Below, in pieces: positions 10,501-22,397 of a stretch of 64,000 nt of DNA. How positions within the stretch are numbered: the stretch's first letter is position 1; the number at the start of each line of letters is the position of its first letter. The DNA comes from Echinococcus granulosus (lineage: Eukaryota > Platyhelminthes > Cestoda > Cyclophyllidea > Taeniidae): NCBI RefSeq assembly GCF_000524195.1, contig NW_020170401.1, positions 444,705 through 508,704 of the forward strand, written 5' to 3'. A program made the translations under genes and the position numbers. The notes under the pieces are model-generated. The model ran no database searches. It worked only from the letters and a program-made list of their open reading frames with translations, and had not been told where the DNA came from.

Positions 10501-12190
10501 TCCCTACTTTCCTTGTTAACGCAACTCCATGCCACATGTTTATCTTTAATCACCTTGTCACTTGTGCCAGGTTGCTTCACACTATTATCAAGAACAGAGG
10601 CCTCCCACATTTGATGCACATATTTCCCAGTAAGACATCGCCAAAAATCACATTGCTCAACTCATTTCTAGCCCCATTGTTTGGCTGATCCACCTTCTGC
10701 TGTCCCCGTAAAACATTGCATCTCATAAAACACCCCTTCAGATTCGCAATCATGTCAAATATGCAACACACAGCCATCGAGATCGTTCCATTGATAAGCC
10801 ATCGCTTGAAGGTTGATGCAAAATGGAAGAAATGTAACAAATAATATGGCGAATAAAAGCGCATCGATAGAATAATGCATGTCCATCTATTCTTTGCAAT
10901 ACGTGCATATCCACAATCGCATGTACTAAACCCTACAAGTCCCCACAACATTAGGCCATACAACAACCCTATTCATCCACCTCAAACAAACACCACATTA
11001 GTCATAACGCCCACCAGTGTCTAACACCAACGCCTCGGGACTCATTACTGTACTAATATCGGGATCTAGTGGCCAACGCGAGATGGAGGTACTTCAGCCC
11101 ACAACTCCTTTCACTCCTAAAACCATCACAAGCCTCTTTCTGCCTTCGCATTGACCGTAGGGAAGTAGACATCTGAAATTCACAAGGTACTAATGTTGGA
11201 AACATTGGAATAGATTTTCATGTTGGAGACACTTTTGTTGGGTACGTGGATATCACCGCTGTATTCGAGGCGTCTGTCTCCAGGCTAAAAGCAACCAGTC
11301 AACCTTGAAATGCAATTTGTGTCATAGTGAGTACTAACAGCTTCTTTCCTTTGATAGTGGTTTGCTCCTATGCCTGACGTGGAGGCCAGATTGGTGGTAG
11401 CTGCTATCTTCCAGGCCTTCTGTGAATTGGTAATACATCTTTTATCTTGCTAGTACTAATCACGACTTCAACTGCGGTTTCAGTAACTTCTCTATGATGC
11501 TGTTTCAGTTCTCTGCTGACCAGTAATTGTTTCTAGCTCCTTGTTTTTGCTTTAACCCCACAATTTTATTTAAATAACCACATGGTTTCCTAAAGTCACA
11601 AGCTCCTTGGTTTATGCTTGCGCATAATTGCATACTTGTCATCAATGGTGGCATTCTTGTTTGTGGCTTGCTGCTTTGGAAAAATTTTCTCGATTACTCT
11701 TACAATCACATCAACATCCATCTTCCTTACCCCCTATAATTCGGGAGGGGCTTTGGTTAATCCTTCAAAATGGGTCACATTGTATATTTTGAACTTAGCC
11801 TTGGTTTGGTTCTAGCCACCTGGTAGGTTCAGGAACTTCCTCGACAAAACTTGACACACGAACGTGAATATTACCACCACCAGTCGTGACTTGCTGCAAC
11901 TGCTATATTAATTCCTGAGAACCGACACGATGAATGCGACCTTTTATGTGTAGGTCTTGTAACCCCTAAAATTGCCTCATTCCTTAAGTAAGGTATTCTT
12001 TATCCTTTCGTACACTATTTTCGTCTCATTTTTAAGCATTATATTAAAGATTTGATTAAACACAGTAAATGTAATTTAAACTTCCTCGCTTTACAAATCC
12101 AGTTTGACTTAGTGGCAAAATGAAAAAGCATCAATAGAGCATCGAGACCGCCCTGGAGATAAAAGAAGGCAAAAGACTTGAACAGAAAAT
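7561..12190. other. Gene-poor intergenic region
   Basis: I recognise no gene in this stretch. Open frames up to 144 codons (for example 9139-9573 on the plus strand) overlap one another on both strands, are rich in simple pyrimidine/purine text and match no family. The 3' half of one inverted repeat lies at 10455-10990 and is listed separately. The motif TGGTCATGAC recurs here (about 7942 and 8369) and near 17.58 kb. Confidence 0.4.
10455..10990 (-). repeat. Dispersed repeat, copy 1 of an inverted pair
   Basis: Read on the minus strand it matches 17925-18435 on the plus strand. Shared blocks include TTGCAAAGAATAGATGGACA / ATAAAGAATAGGTTGACACG, GAGCAATGTG, AAATGTGGGAGGCCTCTGTT and GGTTAGGCGAAAGGGC. 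By eye about 65-70% of bases agree, with small indels. Conceptual translations of both copies look alike only because the DNA does. Both have stops, and I see no reverse transcriptase, transposase or terminal repeats. Confidence 0.7.
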
Positions 12191-12289
12191 GTATTTTCCA
12201 CGTAGAAAAGGGCTGAGGGGCTACGGGCATGACTTGGTCGCCATGAAGCTGGGAAAAATCGCAAAGACTCTTGCAACCAAAATGGAAAA

Positions 12290-12560
12290 TTAAACAAACA
12301 ATAGAAGTATTACATAGCCCCTTTCCATTTTGGGGTTAGCCTCGGTCATTCTTCTGCATCGGTGACCGCAAAGTAGTCGGTGTTGTAAGGGAAACACCCA
12401 CCAAACAATCAACAGTACCAGCCATTGAACTTGCGTGCATCGAAAGCAATTTTCGCCTACAACGTCACTAATCCCTCTTATCAATTCGACTGGATCTGGA
12501 GTTTTTGTCCCTCTTGGGGACCGCATTGAGGGAAGGGGAACGTGCTGGTCATCTCGTATG
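12290..12560. repeat. Diverged repeat related to 7170-7440
   Basis: It shares AATTAAACAAACAAT.GAAGTATT, CACCCACC, ATTGAACTTGCGTGCA, GTCACTAATCCCTCTT, ATCTGGAGTTTTTGTCCCTC and GAAGGGGAA with the tail of the composite repeat at 7.2-7.4 kb, and part of it with 15.0-15.2 kb. A 154-codon open frame on the minus strand across it is a by-product of the repeat. Confidence 0.6.
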
Positions 12561-12981
12561 TCTACCGCTGGTCGTAAGTACACCGGCCTAAAAGCAGAAT
12601 TGTACAGTGTAAGGAGGGGTTTAAAAAGTTTGTAAGTGTAAGGTTTCGCATCTGTTCCTCCTTGCCGCGTTGTTTTCACTTCATTGCAGCCCAGCCTTAT
12701 CTGTCTAGCTTCTATCCAGCTAGTAAAAAGGTGAAGGAGGTATCGCGTGTTCACTTCATTGACATCCTCATACAGGTACTGCAGAGAGCTCCAAAACGAA
12801 AATTTCCTAATGGTGTACAGCCATAAACAGTGCTGTAGCTGCCAGAGGTAGACTTTTTTTTAACCCTTTTGTTGGGGGTAGTTACGGATTCTCCTCTTCC
12901 GTCGCATTTAGGTCTAACATTCAGTAACACTAATCGGGATGGTTGTCCTTTGGGATAGTGGTCGCCTTTAGCTGCTACCAA

Positions 12982-13125
12982 TATAGCGCCCCTGAGTCTT
13001 TAATCATAATACCAGGATAAAGTGCATTGCCCACTCACAAATGGTCTGGGGGTCTGTCGCTTTGTCCCAGACGCCAAATTGCGCAGCGGAAGAACAACGA
13101 CGGAGTCTTAAGTATCCGCATAATA
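12982..13125 (-). repeat. Degenerate GACGCTACA-family copy
   Basis: The plus strand reads TATAGCGCCCCTGAGTCTTTAATCATAATACCAGG and later GCGGAAGAACAACGACGGAGTCTTAAGTATCC. These are the two conserved ends also seen at 14829-14988, in the same order and spacing. It is strongly mutated. Confidence 0.5.
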
Positions 13126-14828
13126 ACCAAATTTCTTGTTATTCGTGCCCATTCCTTGAAGAAGGTTCGGCAGTAGAAATCACCTCTCAGAATTTTTGCA
13201 AACAAAGAATTTGATGAGCAATTGCTGTTAATAATTTAAAGTGGAGACTAACTCGGCAAGATACTTCATATAACTGGGCTATATTTGCATTGAATGGGGA
13301 GATGTCGTGGGGAAACCACTAGCCAAAGGCGTATTTCATGCCATGCATCTATGGATGACTGGTAACTCCAAAGACTTCACCCTTTTCAGACAAGTTGTGT
13401 AAAGGCGCCGTGTAATCGTGGGGGCTCACCAACTAATTTGTGTTGAAAGATAGCTCCTCTTAAAAGCGCTATGTAAACGAATAAAAAACCTACGCTCTGT
13501 TTCCTTCACATCTCTCAGTTACTGTTTCATCTCCAGATGTCTGGATTTCAGATGCGACTGTCCCCAATGAATATCTTTTCAAAGGCCGGGCACTGGTAAT
13601 GGGTCATTTCAACCTGATACAACCCAACTTGAAGGTGTGGAAGTTAAGCCTCTTCTCGAATGACAGGCATGAAGAAAGGGATGTGCATACAAGACAAGTC
13701 ATTATCCCACAAAACTTATCCCTATTTTACTGACATTTCTTCTAGTGATGATTATCATCCTATCTTGACACTGGCACCGGACAACTACACAAGAGGTTCA
13801 AAAGTTGGGAAGTGAGAATGCGGCCAAAATCCAGGTGGCTAGGGCTGGGGCTAGGTTTTTGACTTCTGGAGGCAAAAGGTTATAATCAACTTCTGCAGTT
13901 ATTTACTTTTCTCCTGGAACAACTTTTTGGGGAGAGATTGACTGTTGTTTATTTTCCCCACAGTCCACTCCAATTTCAAAGCACACAAAAAGAGGCCAGT
14001 CTAGTTGTGCCCATTGTTTACACATTGACGATCAAGACTTAAGCCCCCGAAATGATGAGTTGTGAACGCACTAAATTTCCTACACATCTCACCTCAGACT
14101 GTTAATCAGTGCTGTAGACGTCTTCATAATTGGCCGTGTAAGCTTCGCGTCTAGGAAAACTGACACGTGAGGGCACTCCTGGTGTTGTGTCAATCATGCG
14201 TTCAAGAATCGGCAGTCTCCCTGCGCCCTTACAACTCATTTAAGTGACAGATGGGCGTATAGACGTGCCATACCAAGGGCATCAATTAAAATGGGTTTGA
14301 AAAATGACTTTAGCCAGTCCTTTGTTAGTTTTTTTTCATTAACTGAGAATGCTTTCAAGATTGTATAGTCAAAAGCTTTTTTTGTTTTCGAGGAAAGTGT
14401 TTTTTAATTTATACTTAATATTCTGAAGGCGATATTGAAGGGTTCAAGCCTTAAGACAGCTAAATGACAAAGGAATGTGAATAAAGGAGAGAAAAAGGTG
14501 TATTATGTGACTAGATGTGCATACACTTGAGCGCTCTTGAATGCAGTAGATCATAAAACTCGAGCACCAATTATCTAACAAAGGCAGAAATGGTACACTA
14601 TGCAGGAAGTGTGGTTGGAGTCCACGAATAGGCTTCTCTCTTTCTTCACTTCTTTCTTCACTTTCCTTAATGACCATATCGCTAGTGTAAAGGATGTTGA
14701 GAGGGAAGCAATGAAGAAAGCGAGGAAGAAATTCTAAACTTAATTCAAGAATGCAAACGAATTTTGCGTCCTATAGGGAAGCTGTGTGTGCATGAAGGAT
14801 TTGCCCAAACTCAATTTGCACAAGCCTT

Positions 14829-15225
14829 ACGTAGCGTCCAGAATCTTTCCTGAAGACGAAGGCAGTCATGATACCAGGGCATAATGGGTACTGCCGATGT
14901 GCCGAAAGGTTGAGTGGCTACCACAATGGTCCTGAAGTCTTCCTGCCCAGAAGAAGTACAATGGCGGAGCCTTAAGTACCTACGAAAGCATAATGAGGAG
15001 TTCGACAAATTATTAAAGTGTCACGTAACCTCTTTCTCCCTTTAACAGTCGTCCCCACGGATCCCCTTAATCAACCTCGCGCGGAGGCCATCTCAACAAA
15101 GCCAGGCATGTAGGACAAACACCCAAGAATCTACTGTACCAGTAGGATCTGGAGTTTGGTCCCATTTTAGAACTGTATCACACCTTAAGGTCAATAAGGC
15201 ATCTGTGACGGGTCGTAAATTTCTG
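14829..15225 (-). repeat. Diverged composite repeat, second clear copy
   Basis: It starts GTAGCGTCCAGAATCTTTCCTGAAGACGAAGGC and continues through AGAAGTACAATGGCGGAGCC. This reverse-complements the end block of the young TG...CA repeats. Bases from about 15005 on resemble the ~270-bp tails at 7.2 and 12.3 kb (AGGATCTGGAGTTTGGTCCCATTTTAGAACTG). The same composite order at two loci suggests that end block plus tail was once one element. Confidence 0.55.
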
Positions 15226-15599
15226 TCCTAAACACGTAACTAATGTAAAAATTTTCAACAAAACCTAGTCATCTGTTCTCAATGACTAGAGGATTCGGTG
15301 TCGTTTTGGCAATGAAAACGAAGTAGCTGTAGACTTTTTGTTGACAGTCACTGATACAATCTGTAATTTCTTGCCAAGGGAATACAGATTTACCCATTCC
15401 TCCTGAGTGAAATGTTTTGCCACCCAACGGCAAAAAATGCAGCCCTGGCCGCCTCCATTTCTACCACGACATTATTTTCTAAAGGTAAACTTTATTTTGC
15501 ATTTGATTGTCTAATGCCAACGCTAAGGAAAGGTAGGTAACATCTATACGAACCCAAAAAATTTTGATGGGATACTTAGATTGCTTATCTCAACGTTTT

Positions 15600-16150
15600 A
15601 ACTACTTAGGTGCAGAAGGGCATCGTGGTCTCCAAGCCCCCCAGCCCTTCTGTACGTCGGTAAGACATCTTCGGAAAAGATTCAGAGCCCTATATTTGTA
15701 GCAGAGGAAAGCAAGCCGGATTTTAAAGGACAGCTGCCCTGTTTACTGTTACAGAATGCTAAAATTAAGGGTGACCAAAGAAGGATATATGGAACAATGT
15801 GGGTAAAACATGACGATCCTAAACAGAGGGGTTGAAAATGACGCCTACTTTCGACAACTACCTCAGTCTCGTGCTTTTTTCACAGCACCTACTACCTCGT
15901 GATGGCCAACATGGGAAGTTGACCCGGGGGGAATACTGGGGACGACACCCATGATTTAAGGGGAGTTTATGCAATACTTTGATTATTCGTATAGCTCTTC
16001 ATTTAGGTTTCGCAGGCCATTGTGCTTCTGCTTGGCGGCAGGGCCTCCAGGCTATGACAGTGCTCCCAGCCCTTCCTTACTTCGGCAATGCACTTTGTTT
16101 ACTAGTACTTTGTCTTCTATCTTCTTCTGGAAAGACTGCGATTCTACGAT
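15600..16150 (+). repeat. Two degenerate plus-strand copies of the GACGCTACA family
   Basis: A fragment at about 15600-15690 contains CATCGTGGTCTCC, CCAGCCCTTCTGTACGTCGGTAA. A longer copy at about 15985-16150 contains GGTTTCGCAGGCCATTGTGCTTCTGCTTGG, CCAGCCCTTCCTTACTTCGGCAATG and TTTGTCTTCTATCTTCTTCTGG. Both align with the better copy at 29240-29419. Confidence 0.45.
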
Positions 16151-17924
16151 AATATACGCTAATAGGTTTTTTTCAAACCTTAATTCTTCTTAATTTAGCC
16201 CTCTCGAATTAATTATTTTTGGTAAAATGTTACCCGATAATTTATTTTAAATGTTGTTATAACTAGTTTATTTTTATTCCTAATTCTTGGGATTCATGTC
16301 AAACCCTACAAGTTGGAGAATTTTTACAAAAATAGGATTTGATTTCGGGCTTTAAAATGTAGCATTAATGAACTTTTAAACCGCCCAAAGAATAACATCT
16401 TTGAGTATTTAGTTTTGAAGCATTAAACGAAAATATCTTCTGAGTTTAATGACTCACATTAGAGAAGGTCGGAAGGATTAATTTTGCTGTAGATCCTACA
16501 AATAAAAAAGCAAATGAACCACCTAAAAATTCGCCGTCATGTCGGTTTTCTTCTTTAGTTAACCAGTTTTACTATTCGTAAAGCTGGCGATTTTAACTTG
16601 TTAACTCTGCAAATAATTTTCTAACCACTTGAAAAGAAATGTCTGGATTTCAAGAGGTTATTAAGCCATACTTGCGACCTGGCTGCGTTATCGGTCTGAA
16701 TGGACGCATGTCATTGGTTAATCAACAGTTAAATGTGATTGGTGCTCAATGAGTCCGAACCGCAGCGCCTTGAGCCCCTTCCTCTAGCACGCACTAAGCT
16801 GCATCGGTAGGGAAATTTATTACTGACATAAAAGGAAGACCATAGACACAACCGTCAGTCTTCAGCGAAGCCTAAAAGGCCGCTGTAGGTAAATGCACAT
16901 TAAGGCATGTAGTAAATCATTGCATGGCCTCTTTCTTTCTTTGAGTGTCTTTCGCGGCTCTCTCTTTGGTCACTTTTTAAATACGACCATAACGAGGCCT
17001 TGCGCAAGTTGCAAATAACCCAGAGATGAAACAGAAGATGAATTAATGGATTCACAACATACAGAAAATTTTATCCAAAACTAGCAGGGTATGTTGTAGT
17101 TCTGACCGGCATTTCTGAATAGTCTGTTTTATGCCAAGTTGTTGAAGGATGGACGATGTTTTAGGACAGGCATATTCTCTAAATTAGTCACTCTTTTTAG
17201 CTAAACTTACCTAAAGGCAACATCAGGAGAAAAGAACAACGTATTCTAGGAGTAGTAAGTCTTTGTCTGCGGTCGTTTGTAATTCGCAAAAACTTGAATT
17301 TAAACCAACAACAATTACCGTGCAAAAATTTCAACTTCTAATTTTCTTAAAACGAATGCAATTTGTTGGTTCCCTAAAGTAAGTTACTTCAGCATATAAT
17401 TTTCTTCTACAGCGTTCAGATTTGAGAACCAGATAAATCTGAATTGTTCTACATCTTGATCGAGCTTACTGATCGGCACAACCCAGGCAGCGTCTTGTTT
17501 CTTCCATAAAGTCGTAAAATGCCATATCAGGATGGTTGAAGATTTATTACTAATGCGCAAATTGATCGGGAGGTTGTGGTCATGACCGGAGAGCCTCAAC
17601 GGCAGGCGAATGTACAAATCACATGTAGCTCAAGGCATCTTCGAAACAGATGCCTCTAAAGCTAGGCAACTCACTCCGTTCCGCCTACCTAATAAGAATG
17701 CTTCCAACAATGAAGCACTTCCTAATATCGCCAACATTACTACCTCGTGTGTGTGAGTCGTCGAATCCTCTACTACTGCAGACGCCTACTCCAATGAAGT
17801 CGATGAGAGGACGAAAAGGATTTGAAGAGGGTGTGTGTAATTTGCAGTGAAGAGGTGGAAGCGGCCACATCGGCCACCAGACCCGGAGTTAGGTGTGGTC
17901 ATGAGCATGGAAGTCTTTTAGTCA

Positions 17925-18435
17925 GGTATTGGTCGGCAAACTGACTCGTGGGGTATTTGTGACAAGTGGATGAAATGGCTTTCGGTGAGATGGGGGTACA
18001 TGCACGCATTATAAAGAATAGGTTGACACGCATCAGTCCGTCTGTGTGTTCCTCTTTACCACCGTCTCTACCATCCACTGTTAAATCATGGATTATGGGT
18101 GAAGTTACCTCAATGTCTGTGAATTGCGTGTTTGACAGATCGCAAATGCAAAGAGGCTTCTCGTGGGATTCTCTGTTTTATGTGATCAGTAGAATGTAGG
18201 GCAGCCAAATAAAGTGGCTAGAAGTGAGGTGAGCAATGTGCTTTTGGTGATGTGTTACTGGAAGACAAATTCACCAAATGTGGGAGGTCTTTGTTCTTGA
18301 CACAGGTGCAAAGTTACCTGTCACGGGTGACAAGGCGATTGGAGATGAGCAAGTGGTATGGAGATGTATCAACAAGGCAAGCCGTGACAGTTAGGCAAAA
18401 GGGCCCGACATACCATGGGCTGACAAATAACAGTA
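17925..18435 (+). repeat. Dispersed repeat, copy 2 of an inverted pair
   Basis: This is the plus-strand partner of 10455-10990. It carries GAGCAATGTGCTTTTGGTGATG, CCAAATGTGGGAGGTCTTTGTTCTTGA, GTGACAAGGCGATT and GTTAGGCAAAAGGGCCC. The partners are about 7 kb apart in opposite orientation. No target-site duplication or terminal repeat can be read at either end. Confidence 0.7.
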
Positions 18436-18439
18436 AGTG

Positions 18440-21190
18440 TAGAATAATTTTTTCTTCACTATTTTCTTTCAAGCATGTTTTAAAGGGACGTCATGCATTT
18501 TAGGCTTTTTGATAACAACGAGAAGCAGACAAAACTTGTATTTTTTGTCTCCCAAGGCCCCACTCACTCCTCAATCCTCACTTCTGTGACACGGTCCACT
18601 TCATCCCTGGAGGACCATGCTTACGAAGTTTGTGTGAGCTGCACGGTAGGCGGGTCGACCAGACATGCATTTTAAGCTGAGGTTTTTATGTAAATGGATG
18701 TGAGGCATAGAGTTTTCTTCTGCAAAAACATCTAGATCCAACAAAGAGGTAAATGGAAAAAGTCCTGCTTTCACAAGACAGCAGAGCCAGAAAACTCACT
18801 CCCATGTGAAAAAAATTAATACAATACGATAGGTGGGAGACACTATTTTACCTCATCACCCTTATTTGCATTTTCAAACCAACAGATAGAAGGGAAAGGT
18901 GTTATAGTTAGTTTCTTACGGTCTTCAAGAGGCTGCGTTTTATAGAGATTAGCTGCAAGTTTAAATCTCGTTGATCATCACGAAGTTCAGACTAACTTAT
19001 TTAGTTCTTTTATATTACGTCTTTTACAGTCCGCATGATCTCAGCCGCAAATAATCTGGAATGTTCATTACTTTATAGCCGAGGCTCTCCTACGGCTGGA
19101 ACTACATTTGAGCATCCTTGAGAGGGTTGCCAAAAAACTTGCCAACTTCACTAGGGACTCGTTGACACTCACTACTTGAAATCCACAGAATTCGCCGCAT
19201 TAGCTACATAAATGGACATTTTCAGGTTGTCACTTCAAAACCTTCTCTCTCTAAACAGGTGAGGCTTCCAGAGTACCAGAAAGTCAAAAGTACATGCAAT
19301 ATCTGTCCGTCCTGTTTTCATAACTGAGGCATCTTTACAGCCAATTGAGTCTTCGAGCCTGAAGATCCTGAGCTTTGAATTTGTCCGCTGCATGGCCTAT
19401 TAGACCCTCTGTTCGTTGACTATAAACCACCCTCCTAAGTTGGTACAGATATCAGTTGCACCTCCTGCAAGCTGCCTAATTTGTCGACTTTATGAACGGA
19501 AGAGAACTTGGTTCCAAAGCTGTGAAATCTTTTCATCAATTTTGCCACTTGGTGTATGGAGAATATGCAGTAGTAATAGGAATTACCAAGCAGAAATGGC
19601 TTAACAAACGCGATTACGGTGCTTTTGTCTTCAAATAACAGTTTATCATATTTAATAGGACTCGGTATCCTTAGTCAATGAAGGCTTAACTATAACTGAC
19701 GCGTTGACTCGACATAGAGTGTTTAGGTCATTGGTGGTGTTTATTACGACTAAGGAAACAATTTACTCATATACCACGGCATCTAGGAGAACAATATGGG
19801 CCATGTCATTTATCTTTTCAAGGTTGACGAATACATGGAGAACACCTCTGGCAGAGTGAGAGTGAGAGTCCTCTGTAACCACAGAGTGATTAAATGATTG
19901 AGTTCATTAGTCTAGTAGAAAGATTTGCTGTAGGAAATGCTTTGATCAGGCTTGTAGGAATAACCATTTTGCATGACGAGCTAGAGAATTGGCAAGGATG
20001 GAATCGTCGCTAGTCGTAGTACAGCCGTATTTTAGACCGAAAGACGTCTTACTGTGACCTACTGTGCTGTGTACTGTGTTTGCCTGTCATCTGGACCGGA
20101 AGTTTGTGAATTTACCTACAAAAATGGGAGCTAATTGTTATTAAGCAAGGAGGCGCATTTTTCACTCTACTGTGTGTGGCATCGTCACGGTATCATCCCT
20201 CTTCAAACCTAAAGAATTAGAAACTCGGAATCGACTTCAGTGATCCTTCTAGAAAGCGTCTAAATGCCCACCACCGCTGATGGCAGTCACTTTACAAAAC
20301 AAGCAAATTATTTATGACACAGAAACAGAAGGAAGAGCCCTCCCTACTTGGCACCACAAGTGGGTGGAACCGACATCAGTTTATGGCCGCAATTTGCACA
20401 CTCAGAGGTGCGTGGAGGAGTGGTACAAGAGAGGGAGGAGCTATAATTGTTCCCCACGCCGTGGCTGCCTCGCCTTGACTCTTGTCGCCACACAGAAGTG
20501 AACAGCCTCGGCACCATGCAGCAACGCCCATCGTTTAAGAAGCACCAACTCTTCCTTCCCCCTCCCCTATCTCCCCCAGGAAATTTATTCACCCTCATTA
20601 CGTGCCTTTGTTGTCGTTGATGTTGCGTACCTTTTGCAAGCCCGTCCTCTAGTTTTAACTACAGTGAATCTAAAGCCACTTTTGTGAATGAGTGAGTAAA
20701 CGCGCTCTTTCTGCTGTTTACCTCTTGCCTTAAACGAAAAAAAAGTAGATTTGGGAGCCCTTTCCAGTTTTACCTGTTTGTTCAGTTGCGAATGAAGATG
20801 AGACAGTCTTGTAGTAATTATGGAATTTTTTTAATGATAAATCCTTTATGTACACCTCATGTTAAAGTTGGTTCATGACTCCCATTTGGCGATAAAGTAT
20901 GTTAACGGACCATTTTAGAAGAAGGTTTTTAAGTGGATTCTTCTTTGTGATGTCCAACTGAAACATTATATTTTATGCTAAGAAATGGACTTTTCTGGCA
21001 CTTTTCTCTGATATTGTTTTAAATCAACTAGGGGTTAGACATACTACTTATTTCTGCTTCAGTAAACAATCGATGTATGATCAAATAGGTCCAATTGAAA
21101 TTTAGCATTTGATCAAGAATACTGTCCACCGGCTAACAAACTTACCTATTCTTTTGGCACTCTTGATCCGCCAATCGCCTTACAGCATAA
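18440..21190. other. No recognised feature
   Basis: This is the intergenic stretch downstream of the Sp-like gene. Open frames are short (93 codons or fewer) and overlap on both strands. I find no exon, RNA gene or clear repeat here. Confidence 0.4.
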
Positions 21191-21197
21191 CTGGGTA

Positions 21198-21203
21198 TTT
21201 TAT
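21198..21203 (-). terminator. Candidate polyadenylation signal of the Sp-like gene
   Basis: AATAAA on the minus strand, about 125 nt after the stop codon at 21330. Its position and sequence fit a 3' UTR end. Nothing else confirms it. Confidence 0.45.
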
Positions 21204-21329
21204 TCAAAAAATTCATTTTGTTTAAATTTCTTGGCATATAATATTACCTTTCTATTAACACCAAAAATATACACACAAGGTATAAAGATTTAAACGACTG
21301 GAATGTGAATGTTTAAGCAAAAGGACACT

Positions 21330-22397
21330 TCACTGTGAGACCTTCTTCTCAACCTCACTTTCCTCATGTTCTTGCTCCTCTTTAATCTCCAGTTTAACCC
21401 TCTTCACCTTCGTCTGCTGATCCGCATTTCCATTGGGTTCTTCCTCACTCTTCCCGCTGTAGTGCGTCTTCACGTGCTTACTCAGATGATCGTTTCGCAG
21501 GAAGCGCTTCTGACAAACCGGACACACGATGTTCTTCTCCCCCGCATGCGTTCTCAAATGGCGTTGCAACTCATCGGACCGCGGAAATCGCTTTCCACAT
21601 AATAGCCAGTTGCACACAAAGGGCCTTTCTCCTGTATGCCATCGCAAATGAGCTTTTAGGTGACTTGTCTTGCTGTACACCTTTCCACAGCCTGGCACAT
21701 GACAGCTGTGCGTATTGCCGTTACGTCTCAAATCCGCTGCCAGGTCTGGGTTCGAGGCCGCCAGTGTGTCAATCTGTTGGCAGTTGGGACAGTCGCAATT
21801 ACTCCGAGCTCCTGCATAGCGCCTATTAGTTGGAAGCATTGGTCTAGTTGAGGTTGGAGTGAGCGGACGTGGATCATAGGGCTTTGCAGCTTCTGCTGCT
21901 GCGAAGAAGTAGTTTGCTGCGTACACCGGATCCTTCGTAGGGTCTAGAGTGGCTGACATTTGTTGGTGGTAATTGTGGTAGGGATTAATGAAGCTGGACA
22001 TCCAGTTTGGCTCAAGGATTGGTAAATATCGACTTTGTTGGTTTTCATAGGCGTAGCCCTGGTTGACATTATTCGAGAAATCATTAAACCATTGTTGATT
22101 TGGAGATGGAGACGTGGAATGCTCTTGAGGTGCAGCAATAGCAGCAAATGCTGCTGCCGCCCTTGCGACTGCTGAGCTATCGGCTGAAGAAAGTGGTGAA
22201 GCTTGACAGTTTTCATTGGGAGGTTGTAGAAATCGATAGATGGCTGGAGGATATTGAGTGGTCAAGTTGGCAAATGGAGAAGAGGAGGCATTACCCATGG
22301 GCGCCCCGTTTTCATCACCCTGTAGACCGATGCTAAGGCAGTGCGCTTCTAGCATACTGAGAGAATTAGAGGAGAGGTTCTCGGGAGAATTATCCTC
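21330..22397 (-). CDS. Sp-family (Sp6-9-like) zinc-finger factor, 3' terminal exon
   Basis: Sp factors are nuclear regulators that bind GC/GT boxes; the Sp6-9 group (buttonhead, Sp8) patterns appendages, neural and eye tissue in animals. The exon starts after TTTTTTCCTCCAG and encodes about 355 residues. In order they are an SP box (SSPFANLTT, near residue 40), Asn/Gln/Ala-rich text, the buttonhead box CDCPNC (near 200), and three C2H2 fingers at about 230-312. The contact helices are KTSHLKA, RSDELQR and RNDHLSK, the usual Sp pattern. HLKAHLRWH and HLRTH favour the Sp6-9 group. An acidic tail follows, with [12 protein letters not shown] as a possible nuclear signal. The in-frame Met upstream of the acceptor lies in the intron, so the true start is in an unidentified 5' exon or at an internal Met (SMLEAHC). 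The second linker reads AGEKN where TGEKR/P is usual. Confidence 0.9.
   Translation of the reverse strand, partial: EDNSPENLSSNSLSMLEAHCLSIGLQGDENGAPMGNASSSPFANLTTQYPPAIYRFLQPPNENCQASPLSSADSSAVARAAAAFAAIAAPQEHSTSPSPNQQWFNDFSNNVNQGYAYENQQSRYLPILEPNWMSSFINPYHNYHQQMSATLDPTKDPVYAANYFFAAAEAAKPYDPRPLTPTSTRPMLPTNRRYAGARSNCDCPNCQQIDTLAASNPDLAADLRRNGNTHSCHVPGCGKVYSKTSHLKAHLRWHTGERPFVCNWLLCGKRFPRSDELQRHLRTHAGEKNIVCPVCQKRFLRNDHLSKHVKTHYSGKSEEEPNGNADQQTKVKRVKLEIKEEQEHEESEVEKKVSQ

Noticed and set aside
12290..12754. 154-codon minus-strand frame
   Set aside because: It lies in a diverged repeat also present at 7.2 kb. The translation has no family signature and the other copies are closed by stops.
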